Origin: Capillidium heterosporum
Taxonomy: Eukaryota > Entomophthoromycota > Entomophthoromycetes > Entomophthorales > Capillidiaceae
Reading direction: 5' to 3'
DNA: 64,000 bases
Assembly: GCA_016630905.1 (NCBI GenBank)
Contig: WBMQ01000005.1
Coordinates: 124,001 to 188,000 of the forward strand
Position numbers and translations under genes: made by a program. Of this stretch, positions 54,926-64,000 are shown piece after piece. The stretch's first letter is position 1. Each line of letters begins with the position of its first letter. The notes under the pieces are model-generated. The model was not told where the DNA came from. It saw only the letters and a program-made list of their open reading frames with translations, and did not search any database.

Positions 54926-56821
54926 ATGATAGGTGTCTTAAATTCAATAATAGCTTTAATCCTTACAACTGCCTTCATAAGCTGTCAGGCTGTCACCGAC
55001 CCCTGCTCCAAGATTTCCAACTTAACTTACTTTTCGTACGATGAAGCAATCGCCTGCAACTCCAACTTTCCCATCAACGTAAAAGAAAAAGATAGATTCT
55101 TCCAATCTATCAACAACACTCTACAGTTCTACGCGTACTTGGACATTATCAAAGACAGTCCAACTCTTCAAGTACCATCAAAGATTGATCTAATCTTGGA
55201 ACTCAGCAAGCTCAAGAACACCCAATTTAAGAACGAATTTGAGATGCACTTCAAGCTGACACAACTATTCCTAAAGCTGAACGACGGGCATACAACCTAT
55301 TACGCCACATGTATCAATCAATTTTTATATATACAGCCTTTCCCTCTAGTAGCTTTGAAGAAATCAAACGGCCAACCAGTTATCAAAGTTCTAGACAAGT
55401 TTGACTATAATCCATCCCTTTTAAATATGTGGAAGCAAAGGGGCGTCGATGTAGCTAAGTTTAAAGGTAAAGAAGTCGTGTTGATCGATGGGCAGCCTCC
55501 ATTCAAGTTTCTGCAGAGATATGCCGATGTCAATGTCGGCACTTCACGCGATCCCAATTCTAGATTCGCACTGCTATTTGCAAGGTCTATGTTTGACTTG
55601 GGTAAATGGGGTATTACCTACGGCAGTTTTGCATCCATAAAATTGGCACCTTCAAAAGGTGGTCTTAACTTCACCTTCAAAGTCAATAGCAAAGAAGAAA
55701 AGGTCTATGCACCTTACTTGGTTTCAGGTCCCAACACTTTCAATAGCTCCCAATCCTACTACGATAGATTTTGTAAACCATCAACGACAGCCAACATCAA
55801 TTTAGTAGAAGTAAATACTAAGTTGAAAAAGCTCGAAGTGCCTTATATCACTAAGATGAAATCGGACCAACTATTAACGAAAGAAAGGAACATCGATGGC
55901 TTGAATTCTCCAATAATAGATGGGTTGACTGTTCAAGCCCACATCCTCAACAACAAGACCGGTATTTTTGTAATTCCAAGCTTCGGCCCCAATCTCTTTG
56001 AAAACTATTTCAACGAAACCAGACTAGCTTTACAACTCTTCAAGCAGCACAAACTCGAAAATCTAATCTTAGACTTTAGTAACAATGGAGGTGGGTACAT
56101 ATGTTTCGGATACTGGTTCCTAGAGTATCTTTTCCCTAAAAGTACGCGAACTTACTTTCCAACCGACATGAAGCTGAACAATTTACTCAAGACTTTGGTA
56201 GAGAAGAGTCTCGATACTGATAGATTTTATGATCCAAAGGCTTGGAGGATGACCGATGGTAGATACTTCAACAGCACACAAGACTTTCTGAAGGAACGCA
56301 AATTTACAAGAGGTGGCGTCAAAGATAGTACGTACAGCCAGTTGTTTTTAGATAACTGTCCTTACAATCCGTATCAAGACCTCATCGAAGAGAACAACTA
56401 TCAACCACCCTTCAAACCAGAGAATATAGCAATTGTAACGAATGGTATTTGCTATTCAACATGCACTTTAGTCACAAACAGTTTAGAACTTAACTTTAGG
56501 GTCAAAAACACTTATTTAATAAGTGGAATTAACAATATCTACAAACAAGCAACGGTAGCATCGTTGGCAGGCGGTACCATCTACAACGATTATGCTTTGA
56601 GGTACGAACTCAATAATTTTGATTTATTGGGTCATTCTGATGCACCTAAACCTCCACCTTATGACACATACATCTACTTCAACCTTAGGGAAGCGTATCA
56701 ATACGGTAAGGATATCCCTCTGGAATTCGAGTTTATCAAGGCCAACAAGTATCTTTCCTACAGCGAGGACAACCTGTTAAATCCCTTCAAAGTTTGGCAG
56801 GCTATCGCTAAAGACCTTTGA
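54926..56821 (+). CDS. Secreted S41-family (tail-specific-protease-like) peptidase
   Basis: 631 residues, single exon, with a signal peptide (IIALILTTAFISCQA). A helical N-terminal region containing LNDGHTTYY, then a C-terminal S41-type core: LILDFSNNGGGYICFG (oxyanion/beta region) and NGICYSTCTLVTNSLE, where Ser511 is the likely nucleophile, matching the (D/N)GxCxSxC pattern of fungal secreted S41 proteins. Several Asn-x-Ser/Thr sites fit secretion. The substrate is unknown. No intron, unlike most genes here. Confidence 0.8.
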   Translation: MIGVLNSIIALILTTAFISCQAVTDPCSKISNLTYFSYDEAIACNSNFPINVKEKDRFFQSINNTLQFYAYLDIIKDSPTLQVPSKIDLILELSKLKNTQFKNEFEMHFKLTQLFLKLNDGHTTYYATCINQFLYIQPFPLVALKKSNGQPVIKVLDKFDYNPSLLNMWKQRGVDVAKFKGKEVVLIDGQPPFKFLQRYADVNVGTSRDPNSRFALLFARSMFDLGKWGITYGSFASIKLAPSKGGLNFTFKVNSKEEKVYAPYLVSGPNTFNSSQSYYDRFCKPSTTANINLVEVNTKLKKLEVPYITKMKSDQLLTKERNIDGLNSPIIDGLTVQAHILNNKTGIFVIPSFGPNLFENYFNETRLALQLFKQHKLENLILDFSNNGGGYICFGYWFLEYLFPKSTRTYFPTDMKLNNLLKTLVEKSLDTDRFYDPKAWRMTDGRYFNSTQDFLKERKFTRGGVKDSTYSQLFLDNCPYNPYQDLIEENNYQPPFKPENIAIVTNGICYSTCTLVTNSLELNFRVKNTYLISGINNIYKQATVASLAGGTIYNDYALRYELNNFDLLGHSDAPKPPPYDTYIYFNLREAYQYGKDIPLEFEFIKANKYLSYSEDNLLNPFKVWQAIAKDL

Positions 56822-57720
56822 AATAAATGGTGAAAGCTTTTACTATGGCTTATATTCTTTAAATTGCTGTACCTAGACCTACTGAAGTTCAACATCCTGT
56901 TGAGCATTTTTATTTCTCTAAACTTTAGCAAGTCTTGGTGCTCAAAGTCAAATTGAAGAGGTTTATCTCAAATTTCAAAATTCCAACTTCCTTATCAATA
57001 ATAAATCAATGAAAAGTACTAATGGGATTTTTAGCCAGTATATTTTGGTAACGATCCGTCGAAATTTCCAAATTTGAAGCTTGCTGATAAGAGTCGGTGC
57101 AGTCGAGCAAATCCAAGAAAACACATCCCAACCAACATCTAATTACTAACCAATCATAGCACTCCATATTTCCTTAAACCTTCTAAACCATCGAATTAGG
57201 ACCAAAATGATGTAGATAGAAGGATACTATGTATGTTACGAGATCTGAAATTATAAAATGAGATGAAAGATCAAAGGGCACTTTGATGTGTTCTCTCGGT
57301 GAAAATATGGTAGCTATATTTGAATTGAGCTATTTAATAGATAGAGCCGGACTAACAACAGCTATATCGGTTCCAGCATTTTGTTTTCATATATTGAATT
57401 TCATTATGGAAGCATGGTACTCCTTCTAACAGTGTCCATCTAATCCAATTGAACCTGTCACCTCGCCTCGCTTACAAATTCTCAACTTTAATTGAATAAC
57501 TCCAACAGGTTTTAAGTTGACAGGAAAAAAATAACCCAATCAAATAAATTTTCCCTGCCCAAACCCTCGATCGTAAACTCAAATTTCATTTAGAGGGAAC
57601 CTGCCAAATAACTCAAGTTTCTTATCCAAGAACACCTACAATTTTAATTGAAGAAATTGGAACTGTTCAAGCCAACACTCTGAAGTTTATAAAGAAGAAG
57701 GTTAAAGCGATATAAATAAG
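56822..57720. other. Spacer upstream of cyclin gene
   Basis: 0.9 kb, AT-rich, no coding sequence recognised. Confidence 0.5.
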
Positions 57721-58487
57721 ATGCCAGAAGAAGAAGATTTCAAATACCCTTATGTCTACTATGATATAGACCCGATGCGTACTGTTAACTTGATAGGTAA
57801 CTTTTAAATTGCTTTTTTGAACGATTTATATATATTTTCTTATTTTTTGTAGTTGAAATACTTACCGAATTGGTACGAAGGAACGATGCCAGTGAGAAAT
57901 CAGCCGCTGCCATCACTAGGTTCCATTCGCGAGCAGCCCCCAACATAAGTATCTACGACTATTTAGCACGTATCGTCAAATATACTCCTTTAGAAAATGA
58001 AGTATTGATAAGCACTCTTATTTACATTGACCGACTATGTACCATCAACCCAACTTTCGCAATCACCTCCCTCTCAGTCCATCGATATTTAATAACAGCA
58101 ATAACAGTCGGGTCCAAAGTCTTTTGCGATAGCTACTGTACCAACACCCACTACGCCAAAGTCGGTGGTCTATCAGTGCAAGAACTTAACACTTTAGAGC
58201 TGGAGTTAATCTTTTTAGTCAAATGGGATTTAGTTATTCCAACTACATTACTGCACTCGTATTATTTGTCCATGCTAACCGAGTCTAAAAAGTACCATAT
58301 GATCGAGTACGTAGATATCAACGTCATACCACTTTCTTCAAGCTACCACCCACCTAAGAAGCAAACTGATCCCAGCTACATACCCAATTTGAGCTTGGGG
58401 GAAGCACCAGTTAACCATAGGTTCCCCAAAGTTCCTTTTAACTACTATGTAAATGCGTCCAAACGCTTTGAATCGGACACAGGATGA
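57721..58487 (+). CDS. Pho80/Pcl-type cyclin
   Basis: Cyclin partner of a Pho85-type CDK. Exons 57721-57796 and 57853-58487 give 236 residues. Cyclin box: TRFHSRAAPNISIYDYLARIVKYTP, then LISTLIYIDRLC, LSVHRYLITAITVGSKVFCDSYCTNTHYAKVGGLSVQELN and LELEFLVKWDL-like helix, all characteristic of the Pho80 subgroup (the F-H-x-R...I-x-x-Y-L-x-R-I opening is diagnostic). It could act in phosphate signalling, as Pho80 does, or in another Pcl role. A Gde1-like SPX phosphodiesterase, also linked to phosphate, lies 40 kb away, but no operon-like link is implied. Confidence 0.88.
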
Positions 58488-59775
58488 TACTAACGATACC
58501 AGTAAGTAGATTTTTTACAGCCACATATTTCATTGTGTCTTTTCAATTAGCTTTGTTTTCTTGACTATACTGTAGTTTTAACATTCTAATCAGCAAATTT
58601 AGGTAAAGTGAAAGCGGCTCAACCTTAGCACTCTCTGTAAAATATTAACTTAACGGGTGGTTGCCATATGCCGAACAAGGAGGATGGAATTCCTTACTTT
58701 TTTGGCATATATCAGGATACAATTAAACCCAGATTGATCAGTTTTTCAAATACATACTGTTTATAGGTTATCAAATCGTCAGGTGACTACTGATGTGTAA
58801 CTGTAAAGTTTTTTAAGATTGTATATGTGGTTCATAGTTTACCTTATTAGCGGCTTTTACTTACATTGTATTTTGTATTTTAAGTACATTTATTGAATTT
58901 AGACTTTTAGTTAAGTTTAATCGGGCTAGTGCCTTTGTTAGAAGTAGATGCTTAGAATATCGTTTCGAGATTTAATGTATTAGGATAGAGGTTTGAGCAT
59001 ATGCTACATCTAGATTTAAAGTAGGACAGTGATGGATATCTAAGCTTAAAATGCTGCTGTTAGTGTAAGGTAGTACGCTTTATATATATAGCTATTCTAG
59101 TAAAACTTTCAAAGGTACTGCTGTTGGAAATCTATCAGTATTACTAGCCTCACCATGAACACATATGTATTGATTGATTTTGAAACAGTCAGTAGAAGTT
59201 GAAAAGTGAACTTTTGGATGGTAGTTGGCTCTTTAGTATTAGTCAAATGTGAAGTTATCTTGAATGTTACTTTCCATTCCAAAGTATCCTCTTGAACCTT
59301 TTCCACCAATATATGAATTATAGAAACCAAATTAAATCTAATTTTGTACGTCGGTTATTTAATCCATCTACTGGTGTATAAACTTATAGTCCCATACAGC
59401 TCCAACATTTAAATATCAAGTGAAATTTTTTAAAATCCATATACTGTAACGTGATGTGAAAAAGTAGTACCAATATTAAATTTTGGAAATATCACTATGT
59501 AAACATATTAAATTCTAGACTGTAGTAATATGAAAGAAATACATACCTAAACATAAAAATCACCATCTTTGATGAATACTACCATCCTGGTCTATAACTA
59601 ATAACTATATGAAGTACCTGAACTAAACGGAATAAAAATTAAACCACATAGAAGCAATATATACTACTGCAGGTAGAAATAGATTCATCAGTAAATTAAT
59701 TTATGCCAACTCTCATAAAATATCAAATGCACTTACTAAACTAACAAGCTACAAAACACTTGAAAAAAGTCTACT
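58488..59775. other. Convergent AT-rich spacer, 1.3 kb
   Basis: Lies between the cyclin and Skp1-like 3' ends. A 73-codon minus frame at 59109-59330 has no recognisable features. Nothing else seen. Confidence 0.5.
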
Positions 59776-60650
59776 TTAATACTCATCTTCATCGGTCCGA
59801 TCCCTAAAAATAAACTCATTTTCTATTTTACGCTCTTTAACTGACTTTTCATCATTTGGAAAGTCATCTTGTAAACCAAAAATCTCTCGAACTTCTTCAA
59901 CTTCCCTATCTTTTATAAAAATCCAATTAAACATCAATATAAAAGCAGCAAAGTTACCTTCCATCCACATGGCCAATTCCCTACATACCATATCCTTCAA
60001 CCCCGGTAGAACTAATTTTATAGCTGCCTAAAGTAAAAAAATTAAAATACCAAGTCAATACCAACTTTAAGCTATAAAACTAAAATACGTTGCAAATTTC
60101 CAAAAGCTGCATTGGATCCTTAGGCATAAACGACTTGACAAACTTCTCTCTCTTACTACTAGGGTCATGCTTCATATAAGCTAAAACATTGAACCCTTCC
60201 GAAACTTTCTTTTTGGGTTCCTTACCCTTTTTAGCCCCGTTATCCTCCTCATCAGACAAAGAGGGAAAGTGTAATACCATTTAGGTACTCATCCATAGTT
60301 GCTTTTTCCTTGACTTTTGAATTTAAGTTGGAAATCCGGCTATCAACAATATCAGGTAAGATAGGTTCGTTACGACTGTAAGCACAATATTCTATAACTT
60401 TCTTTAGGCCTTCAGGGGTAACGGTCCGCAACCTTACTTTGACTAGTTTAATTTGTTTGAGTTATTTGATGTTTGGATGGGCAGGTAATATGTTACCGAA
60501 CATGGGGTCTTTTTCCGATTTGCGTAAAGGATCAAAGTAGTTGGGGCATATATTCTCAACTGCTTTGCGTAAGTAGAAACATCGTTCGAAGGCAAACTTC
60601 TCTATGAGATACAATTTTTTGTCGTCGAGCCGCACTAAAACGTTGACCAT
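59776..60650 (-). CDS. Divergent Skp1-like protein
   Basis: Skp1 bridges F-box proteins to cullin in SCF ligases. Exon 1 60650-60497, then exons beginning at 60442, 60027-59958 and 59909-59776. N-terminal BTB/POZ-like part (MVNVLVRLDDKKLYLIEKFAF), then VRLRTVTPEGLKKVIEYC, and the C-terminal F-box-binding helices: CRELAMWMED, REVEEVREIFGLQDDF, ending in an acidic tail. To keep the frame, a further 73-nt intron near 60200-60280 must be removed (donor GTATTA), which gives about 212 residues. If that intron is not real there is a frameshift. It lacks the usual C-terminal WCE-type ending, so it is a divergent paralogue and not the housekeeping Skp1. Confidence 0.7.
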
Positions 60651-61294
60651 TGTAGTTGAGCTTGTTGAGAAGTTGAATTTTTGAAGCTGGTGAGTTCAGA
60701 TTCTTGGCTAGTTTACTTTGGAATTGGGAAAGTTGAAAGGCTTTAGAAATCCGGAATAAATTTAAACCAATTAAAATAACTGATGCTTGCTGGCAAGGAA
60801 AGGTTCACATATCGAAAGCCAGCAAGGACTAGCTAGGCACCTACCTAACGAAAATAGCCTTTCATAAAGAAGATATAGATTTAACAGTTGTTATAGAAAT
60901 TTATTTAAACTACATATGCTATAAAAGAACTTGCTATAAAACCTATATACCAAAATAGTTCAAATTTGTTTTTCAAATTGATATATCCCACTATAAGAAT
61001 AATAATAATAGCTTTATATTCTAGCATAATTTGCTTTTTGAAGCAACGATGTTATATATTTATTGCATCAATCCTCTCATATGAAGGGTGTGCGTTTGAT
61101 TCATAGTTTTATTATAAATTTTGGAGCAGCCATCTTTCAATCCAACATCCCTTTGACATTCTTATCCTATATAGCCATACTACAAAAAGCCTATCAGTAG
61201 CTATCATCATCACGAAAGTGAAGCTTGCAAAAACTAAATATTTCCAAAATAAATATTGAATTATAAATGACAAAGAGCCATATTCTAATAGACT
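60651..61294. other. Spacer between minus-strand genes
   Basis: AT-rich; promoter side of the Skp1-like gene and 3' side of the serine hydrolase. Nothing else recognised. Confidence 0.5.
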
Positions 61295-62711
61295 TTATAA
61301 AGTACTCAAGTAAGCTTTGAAAGCCTGGATGAACAACTTGCGGCTTCTACCCGAAACCAAAACTTCAATCTTCTCAGCGTTGGTAGTATAAGCGAAACTG
61401 AACTTAGGCTCCAAGGAAAATAAAAGCAAACTACCACCGTGGCCAGGCCAACCATAAAAAACAAATTCATCACCCAATTCTTCAAACTGGAACTGACCAA
61501 ACCCGCCTAGAGTAAAAGTTGTATTTTGAACTAAAACTTCATCGAAAGCAGTCGTTGGTTGAGATAGAGCTAAATGCAAAGTTTCCTTGGATAGCAAAGG
61601 AGAATTGTCGGATACAAATAAACTACCAAGTCTTGCCAACTAAACACAGTAGCATAAGTACAATATAAAAATAAAATGGAAATAACTTACTGACTTGGCA
61701 TTAGTGAACCCGTTGAAGCTAGGTAATTCACAGTCCAATATACTCAAACTATTACTTAAATCAACATCCTCACTAACTTTAAATTTGGCCAACTTCATCA
61801 ATGGGCTATCTTTCTTCAGACCGTCAAAGTTGAAGGTACTAGGTAGTCTACTCCCACTCAAAACTCTGGGCAAGCAGAAGGCAATCAAGGTGTCATAAAA
61901 AGGCATCTGATACCATTTTGCTCTTCTAGGTAGATGTTTGTCTGGTAGACCCAAGTAGAACTCAACGTCAAACTTGTCGTTTAGTTCTTCGACATAAAGT
62001 TGGCCTAAAGTACGATTTTTGCCATCAACTCTACTGATGATTTGGTTTAACAATAGACCTCGTGTCATTCCATGATAGCTGCGTACCTTTTCTCCATCAT
62101 CGTTGTGCTTGTGCTTGGCTAAAAATTCACCAAGCTCTTCAAAGCTATACTTTATATTGGGGCCTGGTTGTGAATCTTGAAAGTAACTTAAACCGGCTTC
62201 ATGCTTCAGGATGTCGCCAAGCGTAATTTTGTCCTTGTTGTTTTGGGAAAATTGGGGCCAGTATTCACTTACTTTGGTATGATAGTTCAATAAATTTATT
62301 TCGACTAGCTTAGCTACCATAATACTTTCCTAAAATGAAATGCTATGATTAGTTTCCTATATAAACAATACCTTTACCAGATTTTTGGATACTGAAGCTA
62401 CCAATTGCAAAGTTGAACGGTCGTACCTAACCTTATTCTCTAAGTTGGAGTATCCACCGTATAATTCGACTTTAACTTCATTATCGACGATTACGCAGGT
62501 TGAAGCACCAATCTCTTGACCCGATTGAAAGTTGGAAACAAATTGATCTTTGACTGATTGATACCTTTTATCTAAAAATTGTGTTTCGATTGGTCTGTCC
62601 AATGAGGAATATAGGGACTAGTCGGTTGATAAAGGGTTGGAAGGGTTCACTATATAAGATTCGGTAAACTATGTAGCTTAATATAGCTATTGAAGCTGAT
62701 ATATATCTCAT
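61295..62711 (-). CDS. Beta-lactamase-like serine hydrolase, membrane-anchored
   Basis: Class C beta-lactamase/esterase fold as in LACTB-type and EstB-type eukaryotic proteins. Secure exons: up to 62372, 62329-61691 and 61639-61295. Catalytic motifs: SVSK (SxxK), a YHG tripeptide in place of YxN, and GHGG in place of KTG near the C-terminus. The N-terminus from the ATG at 62711 is a single membrane segment (SASIAILSYIVYRIL). To join it to the catalytic frame either a 52-nt intron with a non-consensus GTTTAC donor must be removed, or there is a one-base frameshift near 62600. The substrate cannot be told from sequence. Confidence 0.75.
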
Positions 62712-63612
62712 ATTATATCTCTTGGTTGGAAATTGTAAAGTATATGTCAAGCATTCACCATTTTGCGTCTTTTTATACTATTTGAATAGAAGATTCTTGC
62801 TACATAGACTCACAATATGCAATTTCATTATGAATGCTGTTTTAAAAAATAGCTTCTTGTTCATAAATATAGATATTTAAATATAGTTAAACTTGTAAAA
62901 ATATACACATGTTTTCGGAACATAAGTCTAAGGAACTTTTATCGCGAAAATAGCTGTGGGATATACGTATGCATAGTAGACAAGAAGAACAATGAATTCA
63001 TCTTGTATCCAAGTGCTCCTATCACCTTTCAGCTGGTACAAAGAATACACATATAGCCAGATTTGGAAGGCTACAGATGGAGGCAGGGAGATAGCTATGC
63101 TGGGTATATAGATACGAAACTGCTAATCCAACAAATGGGCATAAGCCTATATATAGTAGCTGACTTAAAGGAGATCTATTCTGAAGGGCTGAATATTTAG
63201 AATAAGTTTGAAGGGATAGACTTTTAAAAGATGTAGGTTTAGTTAAAAGTGCAATCTATTAGGATAGCTATTATGCAACCTTTACAATTTTGCAAGTATA
63301 AACTCAACTCAGACTTTTGAAGTTGAATAAATTTGATCAGTTTCAGTACTTGTATTCCTACAAATTCCTAAGAATACACAATCAGATCAACAAGGCCATC
63401 AATCCATCAAAGGGTGTGCTACCTCATCACATACAGCCTCACATACGTCAGCACAAAACTTGAAAATTCAGGTAATATGGCAATCGGACTTAAAATGCTT
63501 GGCTTGATCCGAAACAGCTAACCCTAGAAAGATATCCTATCCTTGACTCAAAACTATATAAAGCGAACTAAAGAGCCAAATGCAATTACTGTATCCTGAG
63601 TAAACCACCAAA
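62712..63612. other. Divergent spacer, hydrolase and SDR genes
   Basis: AT-rich, 0.9 kb, no coding sequence. TATA box of the SDR gene at its right end. Confidence 0.5.
63555..63562 (+). promoter_or_regulatory. TATA box of SDR gene
   Basis: TATATAAA, 51 nt before the ATG at 63613. Confidence 0.55.
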
Positions 63613-64000
63613 ATGTCAAATACAATCGCTGAGCTTAAAGAAGTCCAACTCAAGCACAATAACACAAGTGAAGAAAGCTGGAACAAGTTCTTTACTGAAA
63701 GCAACTACATCCCTGGGTTTTTGGCCATGCCATTAGTTGGCATAGTCAACGGATTGTTCAATTACAGCTACGCAAGATCGGGTGCCTACGAGAATGCGGA
63801 GAAGAAGGTAGAAAAGTAAGAGTATATAGTATAGCAATAAAAACTAACCTTTGATATAGCCTTATTAAAGTTTATCACAAGTCGAATCCAGATACAGTTA
63901 AGGAAACTAAGGTTGCTATCGTAACCGGTAATTTTTATTTTTGAAATGCATCTTATTAAACTGCAAATTTAGGAGCCAACACCGGTATCGGCTATGAAAC
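63613..64000 (+). CDS. Short-chain dehydrogenase/reductase, 5' part (cut by window edge)
   Basis: NAD(P)-dependent oxidoreductase of the retinol-dehydrogenase/WWOX-like SDR group. The first exon (from ATG 63613) encodes an N-terminal hydrophobic segment (PGFLAMPLVGIVNGLF). After introns near 63818-63860 and 63930-63972, the Rossmann start VAIVTGANTGIGYET appears, with TGxxxGIG formed across the second junction. The remaining domain, including the YxxxK catalytic pair, lies beyond the window. Confidence 0.85.

Noticed and set aside
59109-59330. 73-codon minus-strand frame in the spacer
   Set aside because: Low-complexity, no similarity I can recognise, and flanked by stops in a convergent spacer.
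1-64000. CRISPR arrays, bacterial operons or phage-type defence systems
   Set aside because: No regularly spaced repeats; genes are intron-containing and of fungal type.

Overview
The window is fungal nuclear DNA. It carries protein families of the fungal/opisthokont kind (AKR1-type palmitoyltransferase, Pho80-type cyclin, PTM1, a fused peroxisomal FOX2/MFE-2, kinesin-5, GPI2, PRELI/UPS). Genes have many short GT-AG introns (about 37-80 nt), spacers are AT-rich, and CTG fits leucine in conserved positions. I cannot name the species. The intron density, F-box expansion, YcnI-like (DUF1775) protein and secreted S41-like peptidase would fit an early-diverging filamentous fungus, but that is a guess. 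I recognised no tRNA, rRNA, CRISPR array or intact transposon.

Left block (1-13.8 kb): a 1,223-bp inverted repeat, identical wherever I compared it, pairs 1-1223 with 12079-13301 (position x pairs with 13302-x) and runs off the left edge. Each arm holds the 5' part of GPI2 and, divergently, the 5' part of an F-box/LRR gene. Between the arms lie a dead F-box copy (925-2471), a kinesin-5 gene (2785-6231), a TVP38 gene (6691 to about 8011), a frameshifted F-box copy (8457-10099) and an intact one (10668-12377). The complete GPI2 gene (12668-13830) closes the block.

Middle block (14.4-24.7 kb): an SPX-ankyrin-GDPD gene with apparent frameshifts (14473-17616), NAD kinase (18894-20525), a small possible LYR protein (21634-22044) and, divergent from it across 139 bp, an AKR1-type palmitoyltransferase (22184-24699).

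Central block (25.5-51.4 kb): a second, older inverted duplication. A 2-oxoglutarate/Fe(II) oxygenase gene followed by a type II membrane-protein gene (25.5-29.1 kb) is mirrored by a second intact oxygenase and a dead membrane-protein copy (51.4-47.8 kb, minus strand). The membrane-protein copies are almost identical in their last 450 bp and much more diverged upstream, which suggests recent gene conversion. The roughly 18.7 kb between the arms carries PTM1, a five-exon PRELI/UPS gene, a large decayed adenylation-thiolation-reductase gene (36.8-39.9 kb), a DJ-1/PfpI protein with a 10-nt first exon, a small secreted protein with two six-cysteine repeats, and FOX2 ending in SKL.

Right block (52-64 kb): a secreted YcnI-like putative copper protein with a predicted mature N-terminal His, a secreted S41-like protease, a Pho80-type cyclin, a divergent Skp1-like protein (notable next to three F-box genes), a membrane-anchored beta-lactamase-like serine hydrolase, and the start of an SDR gene cut by the right edge. 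The genes do not form one pathway. The main story is genome dynamics: two inverted duplications of different age, with conversion and pseudogenisation between copies.
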